The notes beneath the pieces are model-generated. The model made no database searches. It was not told the DNA's origin and worked only from the letters and a program-made list of their open reading frames with translations. Source: Mycobacterium sp. ACS4331 (GTDB taxonomy: Bacteria; Actinomycetota; Actinomycetes; Mycobacteriales; Mycobacteriaceae). From it: a stretch of 61,732 bases of DNA. The translations under genes were made by a program, and so were the position numbers. Location of the stretch: contig NZ_LZHW01000003.1 of assembly GCF_001667265.1 (NCBI RefSeq), forward strand, positions 1 to 61,732, written 5' to 3'. Of this stretch, positions 18,565-27,493 are shown piece by piece. Numbering within the stretch: the stretch's first letter is position 1; every line of letters begins with the position of its first letter.

Positions 18565-18588
18565 TAACAGAACTTAAGTCATCTGTTA
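18565..18588 (-). promoter_or_regulatory. Dyad overlapping the DoxX -10 element
   Basis: TAACAGA (18565-18571) and TCTGTTA (18582-18588) flank ACTTAAGTCA, itself nearly palindromic. The minus-strand -10 TAAGTT lies inside. The geometry suits a repressor that occludes RNA polymerase. No cognate regulator is adjacent. Confidence 0.55.
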
Positions 18589-18597
18589 ACCGCTTGC

Positions 18598-19863
18598 CTA
18601 GTGGGACTGCCCCACCGCCAACGCTCGTTGCAGGATGCCGACGTAGTCGTCGAGTTGTGCCTGCGTCATCACTGAATCCGCCGCATGAACGCTCACCGCG
18701 ATCGTGTCGCCGATGCCGTGCACACCGTGGGTCACGCCCATCATCGGCGACAACGCGGGGTATCCCGCGGTGAGCACCACCGGGGCACCGTCCAGCCGCA
18801 GGTCGGCACTCCCCCGGTTCACGCTCGAGACCACGGTGTTGCCCGTGACCACCGGCGAGCGCACGCCCGCGTCGAACTGGGCGACGCCCCACCGGAGCAG
18901 CACCGCCGGCGTTGCCGCGAACGATTCGCCCGATGCGACGGTCGCCGGATGTTCAGCCCGCAGGTGAGCCGCGCGCAGATCTGCGGCAATGGCCTCGGCA
19001 CGCCGCTCGGCAGGCAGATCCGGGTACAGGCCCACGCCGACATTGCGGAAATGGTTGCGCGAATATCGAATTCCCGGCTTGGCCATCGGCACCTCGGCGC
19101 AGAGGGTGGAGGTGTCCTCACCGCGGGCGCGCAGATGGGCATCCAGGGCGGCACCGATGGCCACCAGGGCGCCGATGGTGACGGTGCCGCCGCGGTGGGC
19201 AACCGTGCCGCGGTCGGTCACCACGGTGCGGATGCGACGCGGCCCCGCCGGTGCGGCGTTGGTCAGCAGCGCCGGTCTGGGCGGCGGCGGGGCCGGGATC
19301 CGGCCGGCCTCGATGTCGGCGACCAACGCACGGTGGGTGCGCGCGGCGGCGACACCGTGCCGCACCAGGCCTCCGCGGCGGCGCTGCGGCAGCACCGGAA
19401 CCGGCGCGTCGCGGCCGAACAGCCAGCCCGCCAGTTGGCCCGCGCGGGTGCCGTCGGCCAGTGCATGCGCAATCTGCAGCACTGCGACGGTCACCACGCC
19501 GTCGCCCGTGGGCGCACCCGCGGTGAACAGGTGCAGTCGCCAGGCTGATCGCCGCGGATCCAACTGCCGGTCGGCCAGCGCCCCGACGGCGTCCAGGCAG
19601 CCCGCCCAGTCCCGGACACCGTCATGCACGACGAACTGCGTACGGGTGGGCGGCGCGGGCACCCATCGCGGGTACCGCAGGGCGCAGTCGTCCTCGATCC
19701 GCACGCCCAGATCCGGACACGCCGCGGCGCGCCGAGCCAGGCCGTCGAGGAGCTCCTCGCCGATGTCGACAGCGCCGGCGAAGGCGTACAGCGGGAACTG
19801 GTCGCTGGGGAGCTTCGCCGCCAGCCAGTACGTCTGCGCGTCGACGGGTTCCAACCTGGGCAC
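18598..19863 (-). CDS. WS/DGAT-like acyltransferase with altered active-site motif
   Basis: A 421-residue condensation-domain-like acyltransferase resembling wax ester synthase/diacylglycerol acyltransferases in length and fold cues (N-terminal PVDAQTYW, C-terminal SSVNRG and MMGVTHGVHGIGDTI). The canonical HHxxxDG reads AHALADG at 132-138: the second, catalytic His133 and Asp137-Gly138 remain but the first His is Ala. Activity with an unusual acyl acceptor is possible, as is a polyketide-associated acyltransferase role. The GTG at 19863 has GGAGGT nearby. It is divergent from an SDR gene. Confidence 0.72.
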   Translation of the reverse strand: MPRLEPVDAQTYWLAAKLPSDQFPLYAFAGAVDIGEELLDGLARRAAACPDLGVRIEDDCALRYPRWVPAPPTRTQFVVHDGVRDWAGCLDAVGALADRQLDPRRSAWRLHLFTAGAPTGDGVVTVAVLQIAHALADGTRAGQLAGWLFGRDAPVPVLPQRRRGGLVRHGVAAARTHRALVADIEAGRIPAPPPPRPALLTNAAPAGPRRIRTVVTDRGTVAHRGGTVTIGALVAIGAALDAHLRARGEDTSTLCAEVPMAKPGIRYSRNHFRNVGVGLYPDLPAERRAEAIAADLRAAHLRAEHPATVASGESFAATPAVLLRWGVAQFDAGVRSPVVTGNTVVSSVNRGSADLRLDGAPVVLTAGYPALSPMMGVTHGVHGIGDTIAVSVHAADSVMTQAQLDDYVGILQRALAVGQSH

Positions 19864-19913
19864 CGGACCTCCAGAACCGTTGACGGGGCCTCATCCCACC
19901 CTAGGATCGGTTG

Positions 19914-20717
19914 ATGCTACCCACCGCCCGGACCGGCCACGCCGCGGTGATCACGGGCGCCTCCTCGGGCATCGGCGCGGCCCTGGCCGCCGCTCTCGTC
20001 GACCGCGGACACGAGGTGGTGCTGGTGGCGCGGCGAGTCGAACCGCTGACCGCTGTGGCCGAATCGCTCGGCGCCACGGCGCATGTCGTGGCCGCCGACC
20101 TGACGCAACCCGCCGAACGGGCGGTCCTGCCCGCGCGGATCGCGGCGCTGGGGCTCACGCCCAGCCTCCTGGTGAACAACGCGGGCGCGGCCACACTCGG
20201 GCCGATCGCCCAGGCCGACCCGATCGCGGAACTGGCGCTGGTCGAACTCGACGTCGCGGCCGTGGTGGACCTGTGCTGCCGCTTCGTACCGGGCATGGTC
20301 GAGCGCGGCACCGGCGCGGTGCTCAACGTGGCGTCAGTCGGCGCTTTCGGGCCGGTGCCGGGGCAGGCGGGCTACGGTGCCGCGAAGGCGTTCGTGCTGT
20401 CGTACACGCATGCGCTGCGCGGAGAACTGCACGGAACCGGGGTCACGGCAGCGACGCTGTGCCCGGGACCCGTGCGCACCGGGTTCGGCGAACGCGCAGG
20501 ATTTCCGGACGCCGAAGCCGAGAAGATGCTGCCCCGATTTCTGTGGGTGTCCGCCGAACAGGTGGCCGCGGCCGCGCTCGACGGACTGCGCGCCGACCGC
20601 GCGGTGATCATTCCGGGAGCGGCGAACCGGGTCGCGGCCGCGCTGAACCACCTGATGCCGCGGCGGCCGCTGGTCCGCATGCTGGCACGCTCCCACCCGG
20701 GAGCCCGTCAGCGCTGA
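19914..20717 (+). CDS. SDR family oxidoreductase
   Basis: A 267-residue classical-length SDR with TGASSGIG (about 14-21), NNAG, and a YGAAK active-site motif preceded by NVASVGAFG. The C-terminal third is the DltE/YqjQ-like form used by lipid-modifying ketoreductases. ATG 19914 is chosen over TTG 19911 because TAGGAT (19902-19907) is six bases upstream, giving a leaderless start. It is divergent from the acyltransferase; the pair may act on a shared lipid (inference). Confidence 0.9.
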   Translation: MLPTARTGHAAVITGASSGIGAALAAALVDRGHEVVLVARRVEPLTAVAESLGATAHVVAADLTQPAERAVLPARIAALGLTPSLLVNNAGAATLGPIAQADPIAELALVELDVAAVVDLCCRFVPGMVERGTGAVLNVASVGAFGPVPGQAGYGAAKAFVLSYTHALRGELHGTGVTAATLCPGPVRTGFGERAGFPDAEAEKMLPRFLWVSAEQVAAAALDGLRADRAVIIPGAANRVAAALNHLMPRRPLVRMLARSHPGARQR

Positions 20718-20757
20718 GACGTCAGTGTGAGGACTTCAGCGTCGGGACTGAAGCGCG

Positions 20758-21465
20758 TCAGACCGGGTCGAAACCGGAGATCAGCCAGCGGTCGCCGACC
20801 TTCTCCAGCGTCACCTTGACGCTCGAGGCGGTCGCCGTCGGCGCACCGTCACCGATGATCACTGTCTGGTTCACGAACACCAGCGCCTCGGCACGGTCGG
20901 CATCGGCCGAGATCGACGCGACGGCGGGCACGCTGGCCACCGCGGAGATCTTCTGCTCCTTGGCGCCCGGGATCACGGTGTCGTTGATCAGCGACGCGTA
21001 GGACTCCTTGAACCCGCCGGTCAACAGGTCCTGCGCGGAACCGAGATCCTGCTCGACGGTGTCGGGCTTGTAGGACAGCATCTTGACGGTCGAATCCTTG
21101 GCGACCTGGGTCGACTCGATCGCGGCCACCTCAGCCGTACGCACCGAATCGTCCTGCCACTTCAGGAAACCGGCGGCCGCGGCGAGCAGAAGCGCGAGCG
21201 CGGGCAGCAGAGCGAAGGCCACGATCCTGCCGAAGGTCGAGGAACCCGACTCGGCGGCCGCGCTCTCGTCGGCGGCGCCGTCCGCCGACTCCTCGGCGGA
21301 GTCGCTGTCCGACTCGTCCTCGGCGACCGACGTCTCGTCCGACTCCGTGGGCTCGGCGGCGTCGTCGGCCGTCGTCTCGTCGGTGGTCTCACCCGTGGTG
21401 GTCTCGTCAGCGTCGACAGGCACTTCGGCGGTTTCCTGTTCCTTGTTGCTTGGCTTGTCGGTCAC
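20758..21465 (-). CDS. Mce-associated membrane protein B
   Basis: A 235-residue protein. A strongly acidic, Thr/Glu/Asp-rich N-terminal region (about 1-75) is predicted disordered. One transmembrane helix follows (about 82-102), then a periplasmic SnoaL/NTF2-like domain of about 130 residues. This is the standard layout of Mas/Mam proteins encoded after mceF, which stabilise Mce transporters. The GTG start overlaps the preceding gene's stop as GTGA. It is the last gene of the ten-gene mce operon. Confidence 0.88.
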   Translation of the reverse strand: MTDKPSNKEQETAEVPVDADETTTGETTDETTADDAAEPTESDETSVAEDESDSDSAEESADGAADESAAAESGSSTFGRIVAFALLPALALLLAAAAGFLKWQDDSVRTAEVAAIESTQVAKDSTVKMLSYKPDTVEQDLGSAQDLLTGGFKESYASLINDTVIPGAKEQKISAVASVPAVASISADADRAEALVFVNQTVIIGDGAPTATASSVKVTLEKVGDRWLISGFDPV

Positions 21466-22178
21466 GGCACGAACTCGACGTTGGACACCTTGGCCTCATC
21501 CGGACCGGTGTTCTTGACCGTGATGCGCATCCGCCACATCCGGGGCGACTGCTCGGGTGCACCGGCGTTCGACGTCTTCACCGTGACGGCCACGAGCACC
21601 TGCGCCGACTCATCGTCGGCCGACTCGATGCCGGCCGCGGTGACCTCACCGGCGGACTTCGACTGCGCCTGCTTGACCACCTCGGTGAACGGTGCCGACC
21701 GCTTGGAGAAGTCGTCGTAGAAGGTGTCGGTCGCCGAGTCGAGGATGCGTTGCACTGCCGCGTCGGCGTCGGTGAAGTCGATCGTCGTCAGGTTGATCGC
21801 GGCCTGGCGGCCGACCTGCAGGAACAGGTCGCGCTGCTGGTCGGCGTGCCGTGACTCGTTGGCCCGCCAGCCCAGCCAGCCCACCACGCCGCCGAGGGCG
21901 ACCACCACGACGAGGCCGACGATGGTCGCGAGCGTGACGTGCGAGATGGTCCGTTTCGGAGCAGGCGTCGTCGCCTCGCCACCCTCGCTGGACTCGCTGG
22001 ACTCCGCGTCGAAGTCGGCCACCTCGGTCTCCGCGTCCGCATCAGCGGCGTCGGGGGTGGTCTCCGTCTTCGGTGTGGTGTCCTGAGGCGATTCCGATGC
22101 CTCCGCGGGGGACTCGGTCAACTCGGTTCCGGTCGACTCGGTCAGTTCCCCTTCGGGGGCAGCAGCATCGTCTGCCAT
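21462..22178 (-). CDS. Mce-associated membrane protein A
   Basis: A 238-residue paralogue of the next gene. It has an acidic, low-complexity cytoplasmic N-terminus (about 1-90), a single transmembrane helix (VTLATIVGLVVVVALGGVVG, about 98-117) and a periplasmic domain. The start ATG 22178 lies 37 bases inside mceF. The unusually long overlap uses the Pro-rich mceF tail region and suggests coupled translation. The known role of relatives is accessory or structural support for Mce complexes. Confidence 0.88.
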   Translation of the reverse strand: MADDAAAPEGELTESTGTELTESPAEASESPQDTTPKTETTPDAADADAETEVADFDAESSESSEGGEATTPAPKRTISHVTLATIVGLVVVVALGGVVGWLGWRANESRHADQQRDLFLQVGRQAAINLTTIDFTDADAAVQRILDSATDTFYDDFSKRSAPFTEVVKQAQSKSAGEVTAAGIESADDESAQVLVAVTVKTSNAGAPEQSPRMWRMRITVKNTGPDEAKVSNVEFVP

Positions 22179-23605
22179 GTTTGCTCCTCTGCGGCACTGC
22201 GGGCCAGGTTGGATTGTGTATACGTCTGGCCGTCAGGTCCAACGTACGTGCCGGTACTGGGGTCGTACTCAGCGGCTGCGATCGCGGGCACCGCGGGCGG
22301 CGGCGGCAACTCCGGCGGCGCAGGTGAGGCACCCGGGCCGGTCGCCGGAACAGCCTGCCCCGACAGCGTCGCGTTCGGGTCGCCCTTCCACGCGAAGCCG
22401 TCGTTGAGCGGACGGTAGAACTCGTCGCTCTCACACATCCGCACGGTCGGTGCACGTTTGCCGGGACGGGTCACGCACGGCACGTTGCGCGCACCGCGCA
22501 CGTTGAACGCCGAGTCCTGCGGAATGCGGCAGTAGATGTCACCGGCCGGGCGGTCCGGATGGTCCACATCGGCGGGCACCCGCTTCTGCTGCGCGGGCAG
22601 GAAGCCCGTCACACATGGTGGCGGCAGGTTCAGGTTCAGGTTGAAGCTCAGGTAGGCGCCCCGGTAGTCCTGCCGGGTGTGCCGGTTGGCCGTACCAGTG
22701 GCCGAACTGACCGCCGTGCCCTGCGGCAGCAGCACAAGCAGCTGCTCGATGTTGGGCTGATAGGTGACCGCGACCTCGCCGACACTGACCAGATTCGCCA
22801 GCAGGATCGGCAGGGACGGCTGCAGCCGGTCGAACAGCGCGCGCACCTCGTCGGCTGCGGGAGCACCCTTCTGGAGCACGCCCGCGACCGCCTGATCCTG
22901 CTCCTTGAGCTGGCCGGTGACGACGTCGAGGTTCGCGGCCCAGCGCTGCACGGCGCTGGAGGTGTCGGTCTGCGAGTCCAGCACGGGCTTGGACTTGTCG
23001 ATCAGCGTCGTCAGCTCATCGAGGTTGGCCCGCGCGTCGATCGCGATCTGCGTCGAACCCTTGACCAGCCGGGACAACTCGGGTCCCAGACCACCGAACG
23101 CGGTGTAGGACTCGTCCACGACGGTCTTGAGGTTGTCGTGCGGAATCGCCTGCAGGCCACGGTTCGTCGCGTCCAACAGCGAGTTGACGTCCGGCGGGAC
23201 GAACGTGCGGTCCACCGGGATGACGTCACCCTCTTTGAGGAACGGCGGATTGGGCGTGCGCGGCATCAATTCGACGTACTGCTCACCGACGGCCGAGACG
23301 CTGCCCACGGCGGCGTCGAGATCCGCGGGGATCTTGAAGTTGGAGTCCATCGCCAGGTCGGCCACCACGCCGTTGTCGGTCAGCCGGACGTCCTTGACCC
23401 GTCCCACCTCGGTGCCCCGGAACGTGACGTTGCCCCGCGGGTACAGTCCGCCCGCCTCCGGCAGCTGCACCGACACCTTGTACTGGCCGACGCCGAAGAG
23501 CATGGCGGGCAGTCCCATGAAGTTGAACACCATGACGGCGCCGGCGACCAGCGCGACAAGCGTCAGCACCGCCATCTGGATGAGCGTCTTGCGTGTCAGA
23601 TGCAT
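22142..23605 (-). CDS. mceF: Mce family protein MceF
   Basis: A 487-residue substrate-binding/tunnel subunit of the lipid importer. It has an N-terminal transmembrane anchor (about 8-33), an MCE domain (about 40-120, VQLPEAGGLYPRGNVTFRGTEVG) and long alpha-helical coiled-coil repeats (about 130-300). The extracytoplasmic C-terminus is Pro-rich (PAPPELPPPPAVP). The ATG sits two bases after the mceE stop. MceF completes the A-F hetero-hexamer expected to form a hydrophobic channel from the outer layer to the YrbE permease. Confidence 0.93.
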   Translation of the reverse strand: MHLTRKTLIQMAVLTLVALVAGAVMVFNFMGLPAMLFGVGQYKVSVQLPEAGGLYPRGNVTFRGTEVGRVKDVRLTDNGVVADLAMDSNFKIPADLDAAVGSVSAVGEQYVELMPRTPNPPFLKEGDVIPVDRTFVPPDVNSLLDATNRGLQAIPHDNLKTVVDESYTAFGGLGPELSRLVKGSTQIAIDARANLDELTTLIDKSKPVLDSQTDTSSAVQRWAANLDVVTGQLKEQDQAVAGVLQKGAPAADEVRALFDRLQPSLPILLANLVSVGEVAVTYQPNIEQLLVLLPQGTAVSSATGTANRHTRQDYRGAYLSFNLNLNLPPPCVTGFLPAQQKRVPADVDHPDRPAGDIYCRIPQDSAFNVRGARNVPCVTRPGKRAPTVRMCESDEFYRPLNDGFAWKGDPNATLSGQAVPATGPGASPAPPELPPPPAVPAIAAAEYDPSTGTYVGPDGQTYTQSNLARSAAEEQTWQTMLLPPKGN

Positions 23606-23607
23606 CG

Positions 23608-24753
23608 TTACCGCCCCTGATCCCAGTGGTAGGGCTGAATCAGCGGGTTACCCGCGGTGTACGGGCTCGGCAGCTGCCCGATGGTGCGACCCCACTGCAG
23701 CTCGAGCTCGGTCAGATCGCCCTCCCAGCGGGTGCCGGTGAAGAACCCGGCGTCAATGCGGCTCAGGGTCAGATCGAAGACCAGGCTCAGGTTGCCGTAG
23801 TCACCGCGCATCCAGTTGTCCAGGGTCTCCTTGGGCCACGGGAACGTCGGGAAGAAGCTCAGCGAGCGGGTCAGCGCCGGACCGGCGTCGGCCAGCGACT
23901 GCAGCACGGGACCGATGTCGCGCAGCTCCTGGACCAAGGCCTCCTTGGTCTGGTTCACCGAGTCGGCGGCCAAGGCGCTGAACTGTCCGAGCTGGGTCAG
24001 CGCGTCAGCCAACTGGGTGCGCTGATCCTTGAGCACCTCGAGCGCGTCGGGAATGGTCTTGACGGCCCTGTCGATCACGGGCTTCTGATCCGCGAACTGA
24101 CCGACGAGGCTGTTGAGGCTCTCGGTCGCCGCGATGATGTCGTCCTTCTGCTCATTGTTGTACGCAATGAACTTGTCCAACTGCTCGATCAGGCTGCGCA
24201 GATCGGCCTCGCGACCGGTGAACGCGGTCGAGAAGGCCATGGTGATGTCCTGGATCCGGCCCACGCCGCCGCCGTTGAGCAGCAGGGACACGGCGGCAAG
24301 GGTCTGCTCCGTGGTCGGGTAGGCGCCGCTGCGCTCCAACGGGATCAGGTCGCCGTCCTTGAGCCGCCCTTCAGGTTCGACGTCCCTGGGCGGGGCCAAC
24401 TCCATGTGCAGCGAGCCCAGCAGGCTGGTCTGGCCGACCGTCGCCGTGGCGTTGGCGGGCAGTTCGACGTCGCCGTTGAGCCGCATCGTGACCAGCGCAT
24501 GCCAGCCCTGCCGCTCGATCTTGGTGACGTTGCCGACCGTGACGTCGCCGACCCGCACCCGTGAGTTCTGCTCGATGTTGTCCACGTCGGGCATCTGCGC
24601 CTGGATCGTGAACGCGCCGGGCCCGTGGCCCTCGGTGCCCGGCATGGGCAGGGAGTTCAGCCCCTGCCAGTCGCCGCACGCCGTCAGCGCGGTGGCCGAG
24701 ACACCCAGCACCGCGACGGCAATCGATCGTCTCGCACGCATGGCCGGCCTCAC
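23608..24753 (-). CDS. mceE: Mce family lipoprotein MceE (LprN-like)
   Basis: A 381-residue subunit. A signal sequence ends in the lipobox LTAC (Cys26 from the GTG start), so the protein is lipidated, as is typical for the fifth Mce subunit. An MCE domain (about 45-130) and helical repeats follow. GTG 24753 overlaps the mceD stop (GTGA). An internal ATG at 24741 would also give a proper signal peptide, so the exact start is open by four residues. It probably anchors the complex to the outer face of the membrane. Confidence 0.93.
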   Translation of the reverse strand: MRPAMRARRSIAVAVLGVSATALTACGDWQGLNSLPMPGTEGHGPGAFTIQAQMPDVDNIEQNSRVRVGDVTVGNVTKIERQGWHALVTMRLNGDVELPANATATVGQTSLLGSLHMELAPPRDVEPEGRLKDGDLIPLERSGAYPTTEQTLAAVSLLLNGGGVGRIQDITMAFSTAFTGREADLRSLIEQLDKFIAYNNEQKDDIIAATESLNSLVGQFADQKPVIDRAVKTIPDALEVLKDQRTQLADALTQLGQFSALAADSVNQTKEALVQELRDIGPVLQSLADAGPALTRSLSFFPTFPWPKETLDNWMRGDYGNLSLVFDLTLSRIDAGFFTGTRWEGDLTELELQWGRTIGQLPSPYTAGNPLIQPYHWDQGR

Positions 24754-26090
24754 TGTCCCTCTCCCGGCACGGGAACCATCATCCCGGTCAGTCCGTCGGC
24801 CGGGTTGGTCGCGACCGTCGCCGCCGGGGTCTCGGCCGCCAACGGCTCACCGGCCTCCGCGGGAAGCGGAGCGCTCGGCGCGGGCGCCGGCGGCGCCGGG
24901 ACCGAACCGGCCGGCGGAACGTAGTCCGGCCGCAGCCAGTCCTCACTCCAGGTGATCTCATTCGGCCGGGCCTGAGTGCCCACGGCCTGGTTCAGACCGA
25001 TCGGCAGGAAGTTGTACTGCCGATTCTTGATGATCGGGGCCAGGTACTGCGTGCACAGTTTCGCCGACTGCTCGGCCCCCAGCCGCGACGCGGCCTGGAC
25101 CGCACCGCACAGGAACGACACCGGGTTCTGGAAGTTCGCCAGGGCCAGCACGCTGGTCGCCGCGCCCTGCGCGGGTTGGTAGATGTTGATGTAGTTCTGC
25201 AGCGTGTTGGGCGCCAGGTGCAGCACCTGCTTGATGTCGTCCAGGCTGTCGTTCAGGATCTGGCTGACCGACGCCAACTTGTCCGAGGTCGTGCCCAGCG
25301 TCTCGCGGTTCTCGGCGACGAAGATCTGCACCTCACCGACCGCGGAGTTCAGGTCGCTGACGGCCGCGGCCACCTCACCCGGATCATCGGCCAACAGGCC
25401 CGTGACGTTGGCCAGGTTCTGGTTGAGCTGACGCATCAGGTCGGTGCTGTCATGCAGCGCATCGACCAGGATCGACAGGTTCTTGACCGTGCTGAAGATG
25501 TCGGTGCTGTGGTCTCCCAGCGCCGAGAACGCCTGCGACAGCTTGACCACGGTCTCGCGGATGTTGGCACCCTGGCCACGCAGGTTGTCCGCAGTGGTGT
25601 TGACCAGCGCGCCGAGCGTGCTGACGCCACCGGGTTCGGTGGGCTGCAGGTTGTCGGTCAGTCGCTCCAGCTGCGCCCGGAACTCCGCCCACTCGACCGG
25701 GACCGCGGTGCGGTCGCGGGGAATCACGGCGTCGTTCTCCAGCGCGGGGCCGCCGGAGTAGACCGGGGTCAACTGGATGGCTCGTCCGGTCACCAGTGCG
25801 GGCGACAGGATGGCGGCCTTGGCGTCGGCCGGCACCTTCTGCGTGCCGTCGACCCAGAACGAGATCTTGACCTGGTCGAACTCGGGCTCGATCTTGTCGA
25901 TCTTGCCGACGTTGACGCCCAGGATGCGGACGTCGTCGCCGACGAAGATGCCGTTGCTGTTGTCGAAGTACGCCACGACGTTGGTGCGGTTCATGGCACC
26001 GCCGGAGCGCAGCAGCACCGCGCCCGCGGCCAGCAGCGTGAGCACCAGGACCACGGCCAGCCCCACACGAGAGTTACGGGTCAGGGTCAT
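24750..26090 (-). CDS. mceD: Mce family protein MceD
   Basis: A 446-residue subunit. It has an N-terminal transmembrane helix (about 8-30), an MCE domain (about 34-115, VVAYFDNSNGIFVGDDVRIL), a helical region to about 330, and a Pro/Ala-rich C-terminal tail. The start overlaps the mceC stop as ATGA, and its own stop overlaps the mceE start. It lacks a lipobox. It is part of the same importer as its neighbours. Confidence 0.92.
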   Translation of the reverse strand: MTLTRNSRVGLAVVLVLTLLAAGAVLLRSGGAMNRTNVVAYFDNSNGIFVGDDVRILGVNVGKIDKIEPEFDQVKISFWVDGTQKVPADAKAAILSPALVTGRAIQLTPVYSGGPALENDAVIPRDRTAVPVEWAEFRAQLERLTDNLQPTEPGGVSTLGALVNTTADNLRGQGANIRETVVKLSQAFSALGDHSTDIFSTVKNLSILVDALHDSTDLMRQLNQNLANVTGLLADDPGEVAAAVSDLNSAVGEVQIFVAENRETLGTTSDKLASVSQILNDSLDDIKQVLHLAPNTLQNYINIYQPAQGAATSVLALANFQNPVSFLCGAVQAASRLGAEQSAKLCTQYLAPIIKNRQYNFLPIGLNQAVGTQARPNEITWSEDWLRPDYVPPAGSVPAPPAPAPSAPLPAEAGEPLAAETPAATVATNPADGLTGMMVPVPGEGQ

Positions 26091-27493
26091 TGGCCGGCCT
26101 CCCCGTTGCCTTCAGCGGGTCCGGGCGCCGGACCGAGCGGCACCGGCACGACAGCCTGCGTCACGGCCGGCTCCTGCCCGGGAGCCGGGACCGCCATCGG
26201 GGGCGACGACGGCTGCGGCGTCGAGGCCACCCCGGGCGGGGCCACGGCGGGCGGACCGGGCGGCGGACCGCCGGGCTCCGGCACGGGCAGCGGCGCGCGG
26301 TGCGGGTAGCAGTTGGTTCCGGACAGCGGGATTCCCGGCGGGCCGCAGGGCTGGTTGCCCGGGTTGCCCGTGATGGCGTCGGGCAGGTTCAGGTGCGGCT
26401 CGCCACCCTGCCCGGTGCGCGGGAACGGCACCGGCAGCGCCGGCGTGCCGGGCTGGCCGACTTGCGGATCGGTCAGCTCCGACGGCAGCAGCACCGTCGG
26501 GTCCAGACCCAGATCCGAGAACGCCGCGTCGATGAAGGGCTGCACGAACTGACCGGGCAGAAGGTTGGAGATGTAGGACTTGAAGAACGGTCCCGAGCCC
26601 ACCGACTCGCCCAGCGCCATGCTGTAGGTGCCGAGCATGTTGATGGACTTGCGCACCCGGTCCTTGCGGTTGTCGATCGTGGCCAGCACGCCGTTGAGCT
26701 TCTCCAGCGCGGGCTTCATGGTCGCGCGATTCTCGGCGATGAATCCCTGCAACTGGCGGCTGACCGCCGAGATGTTGCCCGAGATCTGGTCCAGCGCCGC
26801 GCTCTGGCTCATCAGTTCGGCCATCAGCGCGTTGGTGTTGCGGATCAGGCCGACGACCTGTTCGCTGCGCTCCGACAACACCGTGGTGGCCTCGTTGGCG
26901 TTGCCCAGCAGTTCGCGCAGTTGCGCGTCCTTCTGATTGAGGACGTCGGAGAACCGGGCCACGCCCTCGACGGCCACGCGCAGATCCGGCGGAGTCTGCG
27001 AGAACGTCTCGGAGAGCACCCGCAGCGAATCCGACAGCTGGTCGGTGTTCAGGCCGCTGATGGTGGTCGTCAGGTCACCCAGCGCGTCGGGCAGCTGGTA
27101 CGGCGAGGTGGTGCGATCCCGCGGGATGGTCTCGCGCAGCTGTCCGTCGCCGCGCGGGGTCACCTCAAGGATCTTGGTGCCCAACAGGCTCTTGGTCTTG
27201 ATCGCCGCCTCGGCGCGGTCGCCGAGGCGGATGTTCTTGTTGACCTTGAACTTCACCAGCACCTGCTGGTTCTCCAGCGAGATGCTGCTGACCTGGCCGG
27301 CCTGGAAGCCCGAGACCTGCACGGCGGCGCCGTCGGCCAGGCCGCCCGCGTCGTCGAAGTACGCCGAGTACGTCTTGCCCGGGTTGAAGAAGGGCAGCTT
27401 CTGATAGTTCAGCGCCGTCAGGATGATCGCCAGCAGACCGACGATGCCGATCGTGCCGATGACGAGAGGATTGCGTTCAGCGAAGGGTTTCAT
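26087..27493 (-). CDS. mceC: Mce family protein MceC
   Basis: A 468-residue subunit starting MKPFAERNPLVIG at ATG 27493, which overlaps the mceB stop as ATGA; a longer open frame upstream is not supported. It has one transmembrane anchor (about 9-30), an MCE domain (about 37-118), helical repeats (about 125-300) and a very Pro-rich tail (about 345-468) with PxxP repeats that may cross the cell wall. Length and order are typical. Confidence 0.92.
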   Translation of the reverse strand: MKPFAERNPLVIGTIGIVGLLAIILTALNYQKLPFFNPGKTYSAYFDDAGGLADGAAVQVSGFQAGQVSSISLENQQVLVKFKVNKNIRLGDRAEAAIKTKSLLGTKILEVTPRGDGQLRETIPRDRTTSPYQLPDALGDLTTTISGLNTDQLSDSLRVLSETFSQTPPDLRVAVEGVARFSDVLNQKDAQLRELLGNANEATTVLSERSEQVVGLIRNTNALMAELMSQSAALDQISGNISAVSRQLQGFIAENRATMKPALEKLNGVLATIDNRKDRVRKSINMLGTYSMALGESVGSGPFFKSYISNLLPGQFVQPFIDAAFSDLGLDPTVLLPSELTDPQVGQPGTPALPVPFPRTGQGGEPHLNLPDAITGNPGNQPCGPPGIPLSGTNCYPHRAPLPVPEPGGPPPGPPAVAPPGVASTPQPSSPPMAVPAPGQEPAVTQAVVPVPLGPAPGPAEGNGEAGQ

